A stretch of 8,322 bases of DNA from Acidobacteriota bacterium. GTDB taxonomy: Bacteria; Acidobacteriota; Terriglobia; Terriglobales; Acidobacteriaceae. The notes under the pieces are model-generated. The model ran no database searches. It saw only the letters and a list, made by a program, of their open reading frames with translations, and was not told where the DNA came from. A program made the position numbers and the translations under genes. Where the stretch lies: contig JAKART010000083.1 of the NCBI GenBank assembly GCA_021819255.1, positions 1-8,322 of the forward strand. Reading direction: 5' to 3'. Shown here piece after piece: positions 7,027 to 8,322 of this stretch (its first letter is position 1; every line of letters starts with the position of its first letter).

Positions 7027-7099
7027 TATCGACCCGTTACCGTTGCTTCCTTCCGGACCTGGCGGGGTTGGCGGGAATACGTCGCGTAGGACCCGGCAC
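7002..7099 (-). ncRNA. ffs: Bacterial small SRP RNA (4.5S RNA)
   Basis: The minus strand contains CAGGTCCGGAAGGAAGCA (within plus 7041-7063), the highly conserved domain IV apical loop that binds Ffh: a GGAA tetraloop closed by TCC/GGA, followed by the AGCA side of the asymmetric loop. The ends pair over a long distance: GTGCCGGGT (plus 7091-7099) with ACCCGGTAC (plus 7002-7010, one G-T pair), then CCTAC with GTAGG. That gives a hairpin of about 98 bases, the usual size of the short bacterial form without an Alu domain. It partners Ffh in co-translational targeting of membrane and secreted proteins. A U6 tract follows the 3' arm and a plausible promoter precedes it. The ends are set by pairing and could be off by a few bases. 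Confidence 0.94.
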
Positions 7100-7106
7100 A
7101 TCATGA

Positions 7107-7136
7107 AGTTTAGCATGTGCCGCGGGATGGATTCAG
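7107..7136 (-). promoter_or_regulatory. Candidate promoter of the SRP RNA gene
   Basis: On the minus strand CTGAAT (plus 7131-7136) and TAAACT (plus 7107-7112) are separated by 18 bases. TG stands one base before the -10, giving an extended -10. Seven bases separate the -10 from position 7099, where pairing places the RNA 5' end, which is the expected distance. Box matches are moderate; the spacing fit is the main support. Confidence 0.45.
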
Positions 7137-7218
7137 CCAGGATGGTGGGCAGCAATTGGGGGATCAGTCGCCCGCCCACCGGAGGCATACCGCCTGTGGC
7201 GGCATGGCTTGCTGGTCC

Positions 7219-7239
7219 GAATCTCGGGAGATTCTCCCG
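7219..7239. repeat. Two overlapping, mutually exclusive hairpins
   Basis: GAATCTCGGGAGATTC (7219-7234) folds as GAATCT/AGATTC around CGGG. The overlapping CGGGAGATTCTCCCG (7225-7239) folds as CGGGAG/CTCCCG around ATT. They use the same central bases, so only one can form at a time. Confidence 0.6.
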
Positions 7240-7241
7240 GC

Positions 7242-7281
7242 GAATACGCGTCCGAGAATATGCGTCGGGGAGACGCGTCGG
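7242..7281. repeat. Short tandem repeat, about 14-bp period, with a hairpin
   Basis: Three copies lie in a row: GAATACGCGTCCGA (7242-7255), GAATATGCGTCGGG (7256-7269) and the shorter GAGACGCGTCGG (7270-7281). The third copy's GACGCGT (7272-7278) can pair with either ATGCGTC (7260-7266, one G-T pair) or ACGCGTC (7246-7252, perfect). Confidence 0.6.
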
Positions 7282-7390
7282 CGGGTACGCGGGTCGGTTG
7301 CCTCGCTGCTATGGCGAAAAGCCTCATCCGGGTCGAGGGCCTCACGGTACAGAACCGCACCGGAGTTCTTACAGGGAAAATGCCCACGGG

Positions 7391-7412
7391 GGTGGAACCC
7401 TCGGGTTCCACC
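7391..7412. repeat. Perfect 9-bp hairpin with a tetraloop
   Basis: GGTGGAACC (7391-7399) and GGTTCCACC (7404-7412) are exact complements around CTCG (CGAG on the minus strand). It is the strongest local hairpin in the window. A T4 run lies about ten bases beyond it on the minus strand, too far away for a standard terminator of the galactosidase transcript. Confidence 0.75.
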
Positions 7413-7504
7413 GGCACGGGACAACCTTTCAGACAACTGCAAACATCTCACCGGCGATCAACGGACGCGACTGATCCCCGATGACAGCCAGGGCAGCGCA
7501 GATT

Positions 7505-8322
7505 TCAGGGCGTAATCCGCACCATCACCGCGGCATCACTGGGAACCTGCGCCGCGTAGCTACCCGTGTGCGGGGCTAGGTCTTGATGTAGCCAAAGATC
7601 GCGCACCCGCGCCTTCAGCGTGGCCGGATATCCGATCGCGGTCCAGTTCGCAGTAATCGTCGCCGGTTTGTCGCCGCGGTTCAGCAGGACCACCGCTCGA
7701 CCACCATCGCCGAGCTGCTTGGACCACACTTCAAGATCTCCATCCTTCTGCACGCGATGGCCCTGGATCCCCATGGGATCCTGATCCACAGCAATCACTT
7801 CTTTGTTGAGCAGAATCTCCTTGGTCGCTTCCGTCATCTGGGCCAGATCATTTCCGGAGATCAGGGGGGCGGAGAAAAGCGCCCAGAGACTGAAGTGAGA
7901 TCGATACTCCGCATCCGTCATGCCGCCATTGCCCACTTCGAGCATGTCCGGATCATTCCAATGGCCTGGCCCTGCATAACTGTAAATTGGATCCATCCGA
8001 TCGATAATCTGAAGCACGCCATGACCGCCCCAGCGCCGCCGGCAGCTCCAGCAATCCTGGATATCCCCAGCGGAACGCCACATGTTGCCGATGGGGCCGG
8101 CCCACAGCCAGGGCTTGGTGGACCCCCACTCGCAGATGCTGAAGACGATGGGCCTTCCGGTTGAAGCCAGTGCGTTGCGCATCACCGTGTAGGAAGCCTC
8201 GCTGTCCTGCCCCGGCACCGTGTTGCACCAGTCCTCCTTGACAAAATCAACCCCCCAGCGCGCATACTGCGCCGCGTCCTGATACTCATGCCCCAGGCTA
8301 CCAGGACGACCGGCGCAGGAGA
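7505..8322 (-). CDS. Alpha-galactosidase, GH27 family, C-terminal part (cut by window edge)
   Basis: The frame is open on the minus strand from the window edge for 271 residues to TGA at 7505-7507. It begins SCAGRPGSLGHEYQDA and continues WGVDFVKEDWCN, the GH27 nucleophile block; the nucleophile should be Asp30 of the fragment (codon at 8231-8233). SICEWG (61-66) and NMWRSAGDI (79-87) follow, with Asp86 (codon 8063-8065) as predicted acid/base. GHWNDPDML and LWALFSAPLISGNDL complete the (beta/alpha)8 barrel. From about residue 180 the C-terminal beta domain runs to the end (EVWSKQL, AVVLLNRGD). GH27 enzymes are retaining and usually remove terminal alpha-1,6- or 1,3-linked galactose from plant oligosaccharides or galactomannan. 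About 100 or more N-terminal residues and any signal peptide lie outside the window, so location cannot be read. N-acetylgalactosaminidase is a less likely alternative. Confidence 0.94.
   Translation of the reverse strand, partial: SCAGRPGSLGHEYQDAAQYARWGVDFVKEDWCNTVPGQDSEASYTVMRNALASTGRPIVFSICEWGSTKPWLWAGPIGNMWRSAGDIQDCWSCRRRWGGHGVLQIIDRMDPIYSYAGPGHWNDPDMLEVGNGGMTDAEYRSHFSLWALFSAPLISGNDLAQMTEATKEILLNKEVIAVDQDPMGIQGHRVQKDGDLEVWSKQLGDGGRAVVLLNRGDKPATITANWTAIGYPATLKARVRDLWLHQDLAPHTGSYAAQVPSDAAVMVRITP

Larger units (their letters stand above)
7159..7479. repeat. 321-bp unit bounded by perfect 13-bp inverted repeats (MITE-like element or structured RNA)
   Basis: The left end GGGGATCAGTCGC (7159-7171) is the exact reverse complement of the right end GCGACTGATCCCC (7467-7479). 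Five bases outside each end lies a shared sequence. On the left are CAGCCAGG (7134-7141) and GGGCAGC (7147-7153); on the right are CAGCCAGG (7485-7492) and GGGCAGC (7491-7497, overlapping). The interior holds at least four short hairpins and a triplicated GA-rich/CGCGTC word. There is no transposase or other gene. Terminal inverted repeats with flanking direct repeats suggest a non-autonomous insertion. The same closing helix with inner hairpins could also mark a structured RNA of about 320 bases on either strand. The repeats are seen directly; both readings are inference. Confidence 0.5.
7113..7504. other. Non-coding stretch between SRP promoter and alpha-galactosidase
   Basis: About 390 bp separate the SRP RNA promoter from the galactosidase stop codon. 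Open frames exist on both strands but lack recognisable domains, consistent starts or ribosome binding sites, and several overlap each other, as expected in stop-poor GC-rich DNA. What stands out is inverted and tandem repeat structure, described under the repeat entries. I see no U-rich terminator directly after the galactosidase stop. Confidence 0.6.

Noticed and set aside
7000..7089. A 29-codon plus-strand ORF with an excellent AGGAGG-type ribosome binding site before ATG at 7000.
   Set aside because: It lies fully antisense to the SRP RNA, so its sequence is fixed by RNA structure, and the apparent ribosome binding site is the complement of the CT-rich tail after the U-tract. Probably chance.
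7159..7479. RNase P RNA or tmRNA as the identity of the inverted-repeat unit.
   Set aside because: Neither strand has the RNase P universal blocks (such as GAGGAAAGTCCGGGC) or the tmRNA tRNA-like ends with CCA.
7117..7515. Open frames on both strands across the 321-bp unit (plus 7117-7515 and 7209-7484, minus 7133-7417 and 7164-7451).
   Set aside because: They overlap one another, show no known motif, and are explained by stop-poor GC-rich DNA with repeats. A widespread repeat could still be mis-annotated as such proteins elsewhere.

Overview
The window looks like ordinary chromosome from a GC-rich bacterium. I infer Acidobacteriota (class Terriglobia) from three things together: menaquinone made by the futalosine route (mqnE), a free-standing DUF3467 protein, and a secreted-type GH27 alpha-galactosidase. 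No marker here proves the phylum. Most genes are housekeeping.

Left part. Positions 1-1017 (minus) hold the first 339 residues of the Lon protease, cut by the window edge. A 581-bp non-coding stretch follows. Its right half (1407-1590) is a degenerate tandem array with a 26-bp period that stops just before tRNA-Leu(UAG) at 1599-1683. Only 37 bp after the tRNA, a DUF3467 protein begins (1721-2047). Nine bases later comes a GTG-started polytopic glycosyltransferase of the GT39/ArnT-like type (2057-3736). These three probably share a transcript.

Middle part. Three genes lie on the minus strand, convergent with the glycosyltransferase: fabH (5776-6792), mqnE (4341-5510) and a RimI-like GNAT acetyltransferase (3862-4338). 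fabH opens with TTG behind a perfect Shine-Dalgarno. mqnE has a -10-like box so close to its ATG that the mRNA may be leaderless. The GNAT gene starts two bases after the mqnE stop and is probably translationally coupled to it.

Right part. The small SRP (4.5S) RNA gene lies at 7002-7099 (minus), with a plausible promoter and a U-tract. Between it and the 3' part of an alpha-galactosidase gene (7505-8322, minus) are 405 bp without a convincing gene. Most of this gap is one unit, 7159-7479, bounded by perfect 13-bp inverted repeats. Short direct repeats flank the unit symmetrically, 5 bp outside each end. Inside it are many hairpins and a short tandem repeat. I read it as a non-autonomous (MITE-like) insertion or a large structured RNA. 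It is the least explained thing in the window.

No defence system, phage, CRISPR array or biosynthetic cluster is visible.
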